Below are positions 51,708 through 60,001 of a stretch of 60,678 nucleotides of DNA, one piece after another (position 1 is the first letter of the stretch; every line of letters starts with the position of its first letter). Origin of the DNA: an uncultured bacterium (GTDB taxonomy: Bacteria > Bacillota > Clostridia > Oscillospirales > Acutalibacteraceae); NCBI GenBank assembly GCA_905215055.1, contig CAJMOH010000012.1, forward strand, positions 1-60,678, read 5' to 3'. The notes beneath the pieces were generated by a model, which saw nothing but the letters and a program-made list of their open reading frames with translations, did no database searches and was not told where the DNA came from. The translations under genes were made by a program, and so were the position numbers.

Positions 51708-52514
51708 ATGAAAAAAGAAATCTTAGTTGCGCTCAGCGTGCTGTTCGTGGTGGTTATTGTTGGATGTGGTTTATGGATAGGGTACTACGTCATAGACTCG
51801 CATCACCAAAAAGAAACTTATAAAACGCTGACGGAGAAATTTGTTATAAACGAATCCACCCCCTCAATAACTGTTGTGGAGGGCGAATCGTCTTCGGTGG
51901 AAGAACCTCCGACAGATGAGAACACGGAGGAAGACGGGTTGAGTACGCCTCCCCGTCATGACTTGGCAGCCCTGCGGGAAGAGAACCCTGACTGTGTCGG
52001 ATGGATATCCATCCCGGACACCACAGTGGATTATCCCGTGGTGTGGACTCCCAGTGAACCAGAGCATTACCTGCGCCGTGATTTTTACGGCACTTACGCC
52101 AGCGGCGGAACACCTTTCTTAGATGGGCGAAACGCTGCTCAAGCATCCGGACAGAATCTTATAATATACGGACACAACATGCTGGACGGATCTATGTTCA
52201 AGCCCATCCTTCAATACTTGATGCCTAACTTCCAGGTAACCCATACGAATATCTACCTGGAACTAAATGGTGCTCAATACCGCTATGAGGTTGTAGCAAC
52301 ATTGGAAACTGACATCTCTTCCCCTATATACACCTACACAGACTTGGAAGACCAAACTGAAATGGAGGAATTTTGCTCCCTCTTATTGGAGGAAACTGGC
52401 CAAGATCCTGTTTCCCAAGCAGAGGGGTATTTGACCCTCTCAACCTGCAATGACCAAGGCGGAAACAGCCGAGTGCTGATCATCGCCGCCCTTACAGAGG
52501 AGGTGAACCGATGA
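51708..52514 (+). CDS. Class B sortase
   Basis: The 268-residue product has an N-terminal membrane anchor (about 4-28), an acidic linker and a sortase domain: the catalytic histidine in IIYGHNMLDGSMF (about residue 154), the cysteine in YLTLSTC (about 246), and an arginine in NSRVLIIAAL. It should cut the IPQTG motif of the preceding surface protein and link it to peptidoglycan. The ATG at 51708 fits the family but lacks a clear ribosome site. A GGGCCGC/GCGGCCC hairpin (51671-51688) sits between the two genes. Confidence 0.85.
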   Translation: MKKEILVALSVLFVVVIVGCGLWIGYYVIDSHHQKETYKTLTEKFVINESTPSITVVEGESSSVEEPPTDENTEEDGLSTPPRHDLAALREENPDCVGWISIPDTTVDYPVVWTPSEPEHYLRRDFYGTYASGGTPFLDGRNAAQASGQNLIIYGHNMLDGSMFKPILQYLMPNFQVTHTNIYLELNGAQYRYEVVATLETDISSPIYTYTDLEDQTEMEEFCSLLLEETGQDPVSQAEGYLTLSTCNDQGGNSRVLIIAALTEEVNR

Positions 52515-52524
52515 GTCAATATCT

Positions 52525-52648
52525 GAAAACGCAGTGCAAAGGCTATGCGTTTTTGAACCTTTGTGCGCATTTATCAACAAATCAGATCCTGGACACTGGC
52601 TAATACGTTTTTCAGGAGGAAAAACGCAATTTGAAAGAAAAACGCAAA
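52525..52648. repeat. Iteron-like cluster of five AAAAACGCA motifs
   Basis: Copies: GAAAACGCA at 52525 (+), TGCGTTTTT at 52547 (-), ACGTTTTTC at 52604 (-), GGAAAAACGCA at 52618 (+) and AAAAACGCA at 52638 (+). Copies three and four form a hairpin with loop AGGA. The cluster fills the 145-base gap between the sortase gene and the gene at 52660. Roles to consider are an operator, an origin of replication or an oriT; none is proven. Confidence 0.5.
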
Positions 52649-52659
52649 GGAGTGACGCC

Positions 52660-53199
52660 ATGCTATTGACAGATGAACAGTATGTGATCAAGTGGCTTTC
52701 CCAGTACGGCCCCCTTCCCAAGACCCAGGTAGTGCGGTTGTTGCGGGACAAGTCCCCTGCCACGGCGGAGAGGATCCTTCTCCGCATGAAACGGGATCAT
52801 CGTATCGCTGATGTGGGAGATGGCTATTACCTGGGGCTAGATCCTTACTGTACCCCGGACCAACGGATCATTCTTGCGATTTGGGTCCTGCTGCAATTCA
52901 TAGACCGAGTGGAGCCCCTGGCCCATTACCCAGCAACCTACCCTAGCCAGTTGTTTTTCCTGAAAGAAAACACTGGCTACGAGATCGTGGTGCTCTACGA
53001 GGGGGAGCAGCATCTTGCAAAGCTTCTTCATCCACAGGAGGATTTAAAATACATCTTTGTGGTTCTCAACCTTCAGATGGCTAGCCAGATAGTCCTTCCG
53101 CAGGCACCCTACCTTTTCTCCACGGTGGAATTTCAGGGGAGCGATGAACCTCAAGTTCACTTCTTCACGGATGAGGTGAGAGACCATGCTTCCGCCTAG
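52660..53199 (+). CDS. Accessory protein of the conjugative element with N-terminal winged helix (DUF5697-like)
   Basis: The 179-residue product begins with a helix-turn-helix (LLTDEQYVIKWLSQYGPLPK, then a recognition-helix-like SPATAERILLRMKRDHRI), followed by an alpha/beta domain with many aromatic residues. It resembles the DUF5697 proteins found beside coupling-protein genes in Firmicute elements, from memory of that family. The ATG at 52660 follows AAAGGAGTG; longer upstream reading lacks a site. Its stop overlaps the start of the next gene. Confidence 0.6.
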   Translation: MLLTDEQYVIKWLSQYGPLPKTQVVRLLRDKSPATAERILLRMKRDHRIADVGDGYYLGLDPYCTPDQRIILAIWVLLQFIDRVEPLAHYPATYPSQLFFLKENTGYEIVVLYEGEQHLAKLLHPQEDLKYIFVVLNLQMASQIVLPQAPYLFSTVEFQGSDEPQVHFFTDEVRDHASA

Positions 53200-53878
53200 T
53201 TTTCAGAAGACGCTGTTTGACCTGGAGGGGAAGCTGCGGCAGATTCAGACGCAGCTGCGCACAGTCGAGGAGGCTGCCAAGCTGGAGGAGGCAGCTGTGG
53301 CCTACCGCACCGCACTTGATCTAACGGTTTCCCTGGAGCAGGCTGTGCTGCTAGCTCGTTCCCTGCCTGCTTGTACGGGAATCCCCCACGTGTTCTTTGA
53401 CATGGAACAGCAAGCAGAGCTCCAAACGCCGGTGAAAATTGGTTTCACTGCGGAAGGATGGTTTTCCCTGCGGATGCCCATGCTGCTGCCCAAGAAAGAG
53501 CGGGGATCCGCTGCATTTGTACGGATGCTTCTGCTGCCAGCCTTACGGCGTTTTTTTCAAGGGAAGCCCCCTGTGAGGATCAGCCCCTGTGTGCTGGTGT
53601 TCCGCCATGTATACTCCAAAGATCGTCCAGATCGGGCGCTGCGGGATCACGACAACATAGAAACCAACATGGCCGCCGACTGTGTGGCCCTCTACGTGAT
53701 GGAAGATGACAGCCCTGTTTCCTGCAGCCATTACGAATGCACCGCCAAAGGGACAGAAGAACGGACAGAGATCTATGTGGTACCGGAAAGGGAGTTCGCC
53801 AAGTGGCTGTTGTCGGAAAAATCCATGCCGGAGGAAGGGACGGAGTTGCTGAATAGTCCTCCAAACGGGCAAAAATAA
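53186..53878 (+). CDS. Accessory protein with RusA-like motif set (DUF6100-like)
   Basis: The 230-residue product has an N-terminal coiled coil (about 10-50) and a C-terminal alpha/beta part. Residues about 147-200 read RPDRALRDHDNIETN, then YVMEDDSPV and a later ERTEIYV. This spacing resembles RusA Holliday-junction resolvase (PDRRRRDLDN, then DDAQV, then a final strand), including the three acidic metal ligands; the RusA lysine after DN is replaced here. A divergent RusA-like nuclease is my inference; the family may be filed as DUF6100. The start overlaps the upstream gene by 14 bases. Confidence 0.55.
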   Translation: MLPPSFQKTLFDLEGKLRQIQTQLRTVEEAAKLEEAAVAYRTALDLTVSLEQAVLLARSLPACTGIPHVFFDMEQQAELQTPVKIGFTAEGWFSLRMPMLLPKKERGSAAFVRMLLLPALRRFFQGKPPVRISPCVLVFRHVYSKDRPDRALRDHDNIETNMAADCVALYVMEDDSPVSCSHYECTAKGTEERTEIYVVPEREFAKWLLSEKSMPEEGTELLNSPPNGQK

Positions 53879-54040
53879 GTATGCGAAAACGGTCTCAGAT
53901 CGGGATCGAAAAAAAGCATACACATTTACCCCCTGGGAAGTCCCATGAAATCTATATTTTTGGAGAGAACAAGGGGCCTATTTCCGACGAAGAGAGCAGG
54001 CACCTAGTCGAAAATTCTAAGATGCGGGAGGTGAAAAGAA

Positions 54041-55177
54041 ATGCTTACTTTACATCCTTCCAGTTATGCTTATCGGCTGGTTCAAACGTTAGCAGTGACA
54101 GGAGAATATCCAATGACTTCCCTAAGTTTGTTGGGCAATGAGCGTGTATTGCAGCAGTTGATTCGGCGGTTGACCTCAGCGGAAACGATCTGCAATTCCA
54201 ATGGAGAGAGCATACACACCAAACTCTTTGTCATCAACGGGAAAGGGCGGGTGAAAAGTTTACGGCTCTATAAAGGCGCGCTTCCGGTGTTGCGTTGGAT
54301 CCATCCCAGCGCTTACGACTATTACATGGACATTTTCTGGAATCACCATTTTCCAGGAGATGCTGCTCATCGGGACAGAAATCACCGAGTGGCGGAAACT
54401 GTGGCCTTCTGCGCGAATGCCAGTGTGAACGTGCTGCCCTATGACCTGCCCCGACTCCAGCAAAAGGAGATCCGCAAGGTCACACCGAATCAGTCTGCGC
54501 TGTACTTGGCCAGAGACATCAAGAAGGCGTTTCCCGGTGAAGAAAAGAAAACCATGTTTACCCGGGGAGTGGGAGCGATGTTCTACCCCGGGGGATGCTA
54601 TGCCGTGTACAATACGCGAGATGCTGCTATGAAGTGGAAGGGTATGGGAGAGTTCAAGGCCCTTCACAGCTTGACCGAGGTGGCCCGGCTGAACGCTGGG
54701 GTTTCCCGGATCAATGGGGCGCTGCTTCTTGGAAAGACCTACGAAACAGCTTTGAAAACATTGGAGGCCTCTGATCCCCGTCACCCGGAACTTCGCTTTG
54801 ACAGTATCTACCCTCATATTCACTTTTTGCCTTTGAATGAATTCGGCGCACGGTTGCAGCGGATTCTCACACTCCCTGATTGGCAGGAAACGCTGCTGAA
54901 TCTGCTCTTTGAACCTTCCACCCGCACGTTTGGTCAGGGCACTATGGAGTACGACGCCCAAGTGGATGAAGTGAAGATCCTCTCCCACTTGGACGGGGAC
55001 CTAGCCCGCCTTCTGCGTTTTCGAGAGGGCCTGTGGAGTCATAAAGGGGAATTTGAAGTGGTGTGCTTTCCGCAGCAGGCTGGATTTGTCCGGCAGTTTT
55101 TAGGTTTCCAAGTGGGAGTCCGGACCATCCCGATGGATGTGGTGGAAAGGGAACTGTCCCTAGGAGGTGCTCATTGA
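54041..55177 (+). CDS. Accessory protein with N-terminal winged helix (replication-relaxation-like), upstream of VirD4
   Basis: The 378-residue product starts with a winged-helix-like segment (RLVQTLAVTGEYPMTSLSLL) followed by an alpha/beta domain that I do not recognise. Proteins of this size with such an N-terminus often precede the coupling protein in Gram-positive plasmids and elements and are called replication-relaxation proteins; that is the best available label. GGGAGGTGAAAAG precedes the ATG. The stop overlaps the TTG start of virD4, so the two are coupled. Confidence 0.55.
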   Translation: MLTLHPSSYAYRLVQTLAVTGEYPMTSLSLLGNERVLQQLIRRLTSAETICNSNGESIHTKLFVINGKGRVKSLRLYKGALPVLRWIHPSAYDYYMDIFWNHHFPGDAAHRDRNHRVAETVAFCANASVNVLPYDLPRLQQKEIRKVTPNQSALYLARDIKKAFPGEEKKTMFTRGVGAMFYPGGCYAVYNTRDAAMKWKGMGEFKALHSLTEVARLNAGVSRINGALLLGKTYETALKTLEASDPRHPELRFDSIYPHIHFLPLNEFGARLQRILTLPDWQETLLNLLFEPSTRTFGQGTMEYDAQVDEVKILSHLDGDLARLLRFREGLWSHKGEFEVVCFPQQAGFVRQFLGFQVGVRTIPMDVVERELSLGGAH

Positions 55178-57039
55178 AGGAAAAAACACGAGTGATCGGT
55201 ATTGTGGCGGCAGTCCTCCTAGGGATTGCCGCCCTCTTATACTTTGGAGGTCTTTTGGGCCAGCTTCTGGAAAACTACCACAATTGGCAGCAAACCGGAG
55301 GTATGGCCGGCCAGGCGCAAATCCAGTTGCCCAGCGGTCATATTTCCACCTGTGTGCAGGCGGCCTTTACGCTGTCCGGCCTGAAAGCCATGGGCTTCTT
55401 GTTGTTGGTGGCAGCGGTCCTTGGAGCGTACTTCAAGTTCAGTGACCGCTTCGGCGGCAGCGGGCAGGATCCCCGAGGGTTCACGGTAAGCAAGGAGGGA
55501 ACCTATGGCACCGCCTCCTGGATGGGGGATCGGGAACTCAAAGAGGTATTGACCGTGGAACCTATAGAGAAGGCGGAGAATATCCTTCTGGGCAAACGGA
55601 ACGGAAAAGCCGTGTGTCTTCCTGTGGACACCCGGCTCAACCGGCACATTGCGGTGTTTGGAGCATCCGGTACTGGCAAGTCCCGAGGATTCATCCGCCC
55701 CGCCCTGTTCAACATCATCCGCCGGGGAGAATCGGCTATCATAACGGACAGCAAAGGCGAACTGTACGCGGACACAGCGGAACTGTTCCGGAGCCACGGA
55801 TACCAGGTGAAGGTCTTCAATCTGGTGAGTCCTGAGCACGGGGACTCTTGGAATTGTATGTCTGACCTGGGTGGGGACACATTACTTGCTCAGGTATTGA
55901 CCAATGTCATCATCGGCAATACCAGCTCAGGGAAAACAGACCACTTCTGGGACAACGGCGAGGGGAATCTTCTAAAAGCCTTGATCCTCTATGTGGATTT
56001 GGATCCCGCTCGCAGCCCTGAGGAGAAGAATTTGCCAGCAGTGTACGAGATGCTCATCCATTACAGCGCAGCCCAGCTCACTGCCCTGTTTGAACGGCTT
56101 CCTTTGGATCATCCAGCCCGAGGGCCGTACCGGCTGTTTTCCCAGGCCAGCGACACGGTGCGATCCGGCATCGTGCTGGGACTGGGCACCAGGCTGCAGG
56201 TATTGCAGAATGAGTCGGTAGCCCGCATCCTCCGCCGCAGCGATATGGATCTGACCGCCCCTGGAAAGAAAAAGTGCGCTTACTTTGTTGTGCTCAGCGA
56301 CCAGGATGCCACCATGGCGTTCCTCAGTTCTCTGTTTTTTTCCTTCCTGTTTATCAAGCTGGTGCGGTTCGCTGACAGTGCCCCGGAAATGCGCTGTCTC
56401 GTACCGGTGAACCTCATATTGGACGAGTTCAACAATATAGGCAAGTTGGGAGGCGCGGCGGACGGCTCCGACTTTACCCGCACCCTTTCGGTGATCCGGA
56501 GCCGTGGGATCTACGTGACTCTGGCTGTGCAAAGTCTGGGTCAGCTGCAAAACAGGTATCCCAACAATCTGTGGGCAGAGATCATCGGAAACTGCGATCT
56601 CCAGGTGATGCTGGGCTGTACGGACGATGTGACAGCGGAGTACTTTTCGGCCCGCAGCGGAGATATGAGTATCCAGGTGAATTCCACCATGACCGTCCGC
56701 CAGACCATGGCTGTAGCCCAAGTGATCCCTCAATATCGGCAGACCCAGGGCCAGGGAAAGCGCCGGCTGCTCACTCCGGATGAAGTGCTGCGGCTGCCCA
56801 ACCAGGAGCTCTTGGTGGTCATCCGCGGCCACAACCTTCTGAAGTTGGAGAAAGTGGACTACACCGAGCTGCCCCTTGCCAGTGAGATCGTGCGTACCAA
56901 CGTGTTGGAATATACGCCAGAGCGTCTTCCAAGTTCCCCAGCGAGGCCGCCAGCAGATGCAAAGGAAGTTGCCACCCAGGAAAAGCCACCACAAAAAACG
57001 CGGTTATACAGTATCTCAAAGCCATCAGAAGAGTTTTAA
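55174..57039 (+). CDS. VirD4/TraG-family type IV coupling protein
   Basis: The 621-residue product has two N-terminal membrane segments (about 5-27 and 70-90) and a RecA-like ATPase domain: Walker A FGASGTGKSRG (about 162-172) and Walker B NLILDEFNNIG (about 413-423). Coupling proteins bring the relaxase-DNA complex to the secretion channel. The start is TTG at 55174, six bases after AGGAGG and inside the preceding stop. The C-terminal tail is Pro-rich and polar. Together with VirB4 it defines the element as self-transmissible or nearly so. Confidence 0.92.
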   Translation: MKEKTRVIGIVAAVLLGIAALLYFGGLLGQLLENYHNWQQTGGMAGQAQIQLPSGHISTCVQAAFTLSGLKAMGFLLLVAAVLGAYFKFSDRFGGSGQDPRGFTVSKEGTYGTASWMGDRELKEVLTVEPIEKAENILLGKRNGKAVCLPVDTRLNRHIAVFGASGTGKSRGFIRPALFNIIRRGESAIITDSKGELYADTAELFRSHGYQVKVFNLVSPEHGDSWNCMSDLGGDTLLAQVLTNVIIGNTSSGKTDHFWDNGEGNLLKALILYVDLDPARSPEEKNLPAVYEMLIHYSAAQLTALFERLPLDHPARGPYRLFSQASDTVRSGIVLGLGTRLQVLQNESVARILRRSDMDLTAPGKKKCAYFVVLSDQDATMAFLSSLFFSFLFIKLVRFADSAPEMRCLVPVNLILDEFNNIGKLGGAADGSDFTRTLSVIRSRGIYVTLAVQSLGQLQNRYPNNLWAEIIGNCDLQVMLGCTDDVTAEYFSARSGDMSIQVNSTMTVRQTMAVAQVIPQYRQTQGQGKRRLLTPDEVLRLPNQELLVVIRGHNLLKLEKVDYTELPLASEIVRTNVLEYTPERLPSSPARPPADAKEVATQEKPPQKTRLYSISKPSEEF

Positions 57040-57058
57040 TATGTGAAAGGAGAGCCCT

Positions 57059-58075
57059 ATGATAGACGAAACTATGGAAAATACATCGGAAACTGTCAAG
57101 TCCCCAGAGGACAACCCCACAAAACTCACTTCGGTGGAACAATCGGTTTCCCAACACGCCCGTCGGGTGCGCAGAAGACAAACCGGCGTGGTGTCCATCG
57201 GTACTCATTTGGAAGTGGAAACAGAGGCGGAAAAAGCTCGAGGAGCCTTGCTGGACTTGGTGGAGTCACTAAAGTCCCGGCGGGTGCTGACCGGTTCCAT
57301 CCAAGGGATTGAACGCTCTGAAAACAGTCCAGAGCAGTCTATGGCTGTTCTTTACCACGGAGACTATAAAGTGATTATTCCCGCGGAGCAGATGGTGGAG
57401 CTTCCGGAGAATGTGGAAGACCCGTCCAGAAGTGAAACGCTGTTTCGTATGCTCAACAAACGTCTGGGCGCCGAGGTGGATTACGTGGTTAAGGGAATGG
57501 ATCCGGAGTCGGGTTTAGCCGCCGCCAGTCGTCTGGAAGCGATGGCCACCAAGAGGCGGGAGTACTATTTCGGCACGGATCGGGAGGGCCATCACCCGCT
57601 ACATGAAGGCGTATGTGCGGAAGGCCGTGTGGTGTCAGTGGTGCGCGCAGGCATTTTTGTTGAGATTTTCGGGGTTGAGACATTCATCTCCCTTCGGGAG
57701 CTGAGCTACCAGAGGATGTTGGACGCCACCGCAGTTTACCAGCCCGGCCAGCGGGTGGTTGTAAAGCTGTTGGAGATCCTCCCAACCGATCATGACCACA
57801 TCAAGGTGGAAGCATCGGTAAAACAAGCAAGTGCAAATCCCTATGAGAAGGCTCTACATCGCTATACAGTAGGCAACCGCTACGTGGGGACAGTGAGCAT
57901 GGTAGACACCACCGGGGTATTTGTAGCCCTGGATGGCGGTGTGGATTGCCTGTGCTCCTACCCCAAGCGTGGAAGACCTCCCCGGGGAGCTCGGGTGACC
58001 GTTCGCATCCTGGGGATCAACCACGACTCCAACCGCATTTGGGGTGCGATCACTCACATTGCCCTACCCCACTGA
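57059..58075 (+). CDS. Protein with two S1 RNA-binding domains
   Basis: The 338-residue product has an uncharacterised N-terminal part (1-180) and two S1/OB-fold motifs: GRVVSVVRAGIFVEIFG (about 190-206) and GTVSMVDTTGVFVALDG (about 279-295). S1 domains bind RNA or single-stranded DNA. It follows virD4 by 19 bases behind AAAGGAGAG, so it is probably the last gene of the transfer operon. In conjugative elements such proteins are common but uncharacterised; a role with nucleic acids during transfer or in mRNA control is inferred. Confidence 0.75.
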   Translation: MIDETMENTSETVKSPEDNPTKLTSVEQSVSQHARRVRRRQTGVVSIGTHLEVETEAEKARGALLDLVESLKSRRVLTGSIQGIERSENSPEQSMAVLYHGDYKVIIPAEQMVELPENVEDPSRSETLFRMLNKRLGAEVDYVVKGMDPESGLAAASRLEAMATKRREYYFGTDREGHHPLHEGVCAEGRVVSVVRAGIFVEIFGVETFISLRELSYQRMLDATAVYQPGQRVVVKLLEILPTDHDHIKVEASVKQASANPYEKALHRYTVGNRYVGTVSMVDTTGVFVALDGGVDCLCSYPKRGRPPRGARVTVRILGINHDSNRIWGAITHIALPH

Positions 58076-58166
58076 GGACAATTTTTGTGCACTTTTTTGT
58101 AAAATCTCTGTAGAATCGATTCTGAGAAAGCCACTTTATGCAATCGAACAAATTTTTGAAAAGCAA

Positions 58167-58195
58167 TTGTTTTTCGGCTCGAAATATGGTACGAT
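58167..58195 (+). promoter_or_regulatory. Promoter of the structured leader RNA
   Basis: TTGTTT and TACGAT are 17 bases apart. Transcription should begin near 58203, at the start of the folded RNA. Confidence 0.65.
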
Positions 58196-58202
58196 AAAAA
58201 AG

Positions 58203-58456
58203 CAGTAAAGCTTGCGCTCAGGCTTTCAGGTGCGGTGGAAGGTACCCCACCGCCAGCACTCATCCTGCGGATGAGGAACCTGTTACGGAGTGGTAAGGAC
58301 GTGAGGCCTTGCCTTCCACAATAGCGCAAGCTGAATCTGAAAATGTTTTGGCCGGTTGGCCGCTATGTGAGTAAACCGTTTGAGTTGTGTAGAACGGTTT
58401 ACCAGGTACAGTTTTTCTGTATCTGAGACTCCCTAGCGGTAGCCGGCCTTTTTTTG
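58203..58456 (+). ncRNA. Large structured leader RNA ending in a terminator (candidate DUF3268-type motif)
   Basis: Domain one is closed by AGCTTGCGCT (58209-58218) with AGCGCAAGCT (58323-58332) and encloses further pairs such as GCGGTGG with CCACCGC and CTCATCC with GGATGAG. Domain two is closed by GGCCGG...CCGCTA (58350-58365) with TAGCGGTAGCCGGCC (58434-58448), enclosing two hairpins (AAACCGTT/AACGGTTT; GTACAG/CTGTAT with one mismatch edge), and ends in seven T. The ribosome site of the next gene follows at once, so it can attenuate that gene. I recall a published DUF3268 RNA motif upstream of such genes; this may be a member. Confidence 0.65.
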
Positions 58457-58477
58457 TTTCCTTGGGAGGTTATAACC

Positions 58478-58891
58478 TTGAAAAAGAAGAGAAAAAAACC
58501 CATGCGCTGCCCCTACTGCGGCGCTCCCGTGGTGTACCGCAGCGCAGATGGGATCTACAATGAAAACAAGGCGGATACCATGCTGTATGTGTGTTCCCAC
58601 TACCCGGAATGCGACGCCTATGTGCGAGTCCAGCCGGGCACAACCATCCCTCTTGGCACCTTGGCAAACGGAGAGTTGAGGGCGCTCCGTCGAGAAGCTC
58701 ATCACTATTTTGACCGGCTTTATACCAGCGGTTGGATGTCTAAGAAGGAGGCCTATCACTGGCTGGCAAACTTCTTGCAGACACCCCAGTCCCATGCCCA
58801 TATTGGATACTTGGGAGAATACACCTGCAAACAGGTGATCCGGGCTTGCAAAGAGATCTTGGAACGGCAAGGGGGTGCAAAGGCCTCATGA
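58478..58891 (+). CDS. Zinc-finger protein (DUF3268-like)
   Basis: The 137-residue product starts with basic residues (KKKRKKP) and a four-cysteine zinc ribbon: CPYCGAPV (about 11-18) and YVCSHYPECDAYV (about 38-50). The rest is helical with an H-rich central part. It matches the small zinc-finger family DUF3268. The start is TTG at 58478, eight bases after GGGAGG; an earlier TTG lies inside the terminator. It is preceded by the large leader RNA and overlaps the sigma-factor gene by four bases, suggesting joint control. Confidence 0.68.
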   Translation: MKKKRKKPMRCPYCGAPVVYRSADGIYNENKADTMLYVCSHYPECDAYVRVQPGTTIPLGTLANGELRALRREAHHYFDRLYTSGWMSKKEAYHWLANFLQTPQSHAHIGYLGEYTCKQVIRACKEILERQGGAKAS

Positions 58892-59394
58892 AACTGTCAC
58901 CAGAACAACAGCGCAAGGCAGAAGAAAATATGGGATTGGTAGGAAAGGTTATTGCCGACAAGGTTCATGGCGCGCAGTTTGGAAGTTATACGCGGGAGGA
59001 TCTTTTTCAGATCGGCTGCATCGGTCTATGCAAGGCGGCGGCCACGGACAAAGGCGGCTGCTTTTCCACCTATGCCTATCGGTTGATTTGGAATGAGATC
59101 TGTACTGCCCTGATCCAGTCCACCCGACGGTCCACGGAACAGCCCACGGAATTTCCAGTCCTGGAGATTCAATGCGAGAAGGAGCGTTTTGAGCCGGCTG
59201 TAGAACTTGAAGATCTGCTGGAGAGGGGAGAGCGTACTGCCAAAGGCGTGGTGAAGAAAGGTATCCAGGCGATGAGACTCCGTATAAAAGGCTATTCCAC
59301 CCGTGAGATCGGCACCCATCTGGAGATTCCGGAGAATTACGTCACTGCTTGGGAGGCAAAAGCCCGTAAATTTCTACAAGCCATGCAAGAATAA
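58888..59394 (+). CDS. Sigma-70-family RNA polymerase sigma factor of the element
   Basis: The 168-residue product has a sigma region 2-like segment (YTREDLFQIGCIGLCKAAATD, about 35-55, then FSTYAYRLIWNEI) and a region 4-like helix-turn-helix (IKGYSTREIGTHLEIPENYV, about 137-156). It should direct RNA polymerase to element promoters, perhaps the transfer genes. The ATG overlaps the stop of the zinc-finger gene; AAGGGGGTG lies before it. The pair is under the leader RNA. Region 1 and 3 are absent, as in small alternative sigma factors. Confidence 0.8.
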   Translation: MKLSPEQQRKAEENMGLVGKVIADKVHGAQFGSYTREDLFQIGCIGLCKAAATDKGGCFSTYAYRLIWNEICTALIQSTRRSTEQPTEFPVLEIQCEKERFEPAVELEDLLERGERTAKGVVKKGIQAMRLRIKGYSTREIGTHLEIPENYVTAWEAKARKFLQAMQE

Positions 59395-59410
59395 TGATGG
59401 AAAACAGGGT

Positions 59411-59449
59411 AGGCACGTTGCGAGTGAATCCGCAACGTGCCTCTTTTTG
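59411..59449 (+). terminator. Intrinsic terminator upstream of the signal peptidase gene
   Basis: AGGCACGTTGCG pairs with CGCAACGTGCCT and is followed by CTTTTT. It ends the sigma-factor transcript and lies just before the ribosome site of the next gene. Confidence 0.85.
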
Positions 59450-59463
59450 ATGGGGTGATTTGA

Positions 59464-59925
59464 ATGAAGAAATACCGTTGGATCCTCCTGCCCATCTTGC
59501 TGTGTGTCAGCGTGTGGACATTGTTCCAAACCGTATTCTTTGTCGGAATTGTGCCTTCTTCGTCCATGGAACCCACGATTCCAACTGGCAGCGTGATCTG
59601 GGGACTGCGTCTTCCGAAAGAAATCCAAAAGAATGATATCGTGGTGTTTCAACATGGTGAAAAGGCTCTGGTAAAGCGCGTGGTAGCAATGGCTGGCGAT
59701 ATTGTCTATGTAGACGATGAGAGTGGTTCCTTTTCAGTGAATGCTCCTATTTCGGCTGCCACACGTATTCTGAAAGTTCCTGATGGAAATCTCTTTGTAG
59801 TCGGAGACAACCGCAGTTTCTCCGTTGATAGTAGGTATTGGGATGATCCATTTTTGGACTCCAATTTGGTAGTAGCGCTAGTTTTTAGCACAGCAAAGGA
59901 AATGAAAACAAGCAGAAAAGAGTAA
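59464..59925 (+). CDS. lepB: Signal peptidase I
   Basis: The 153-residue product has an N-terminal membrane anchor (about 5-27), the serine motif VPSSSMEPT (nucleophile Ser34), the lysine in LVKRVVAMAGD (Lys71), and box E VVGDNRSFSVDSR (about 112-124). It cleaves signal peptides of exported proteins on the outer face of the membrane. Being encoded inside the element it may process the giant surface protein. GGGGTG precedes the ATG. It lies directly after a terminator, so transcription needs readthrough or an unseen promoter. Confidence 0.87.
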   Translation: MKKYRWILLPILLCVSVWTLFQTVFFVGIVPSSSMEPTIPTGSVIWGLRLPKEIQKNDIVVFQHGEKALVKRVVAMAGDIVYVDDESGSFSVNAPISAATRILKVPDGNLFVVGDNRSFSVDSRYWDDPFLDSNLVVALVFSTAKEMKTSRKE

Positions 59926-60001
59926 GGAATAGTTTCGAATAAAACTATGGTGATAAAAGATGTGGTAGGATATTTTCACTTTCTCAAAGGAGGTTGATCA
60001 T

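Noticed and set aside
53881..54141. A possible 86-codon gene between the RusA-like gene and the gene at 54041
   Set aside because: No ribosome site, no recognisable domain, and it overlaps the well-supported gene at 54041 by 100 bases.
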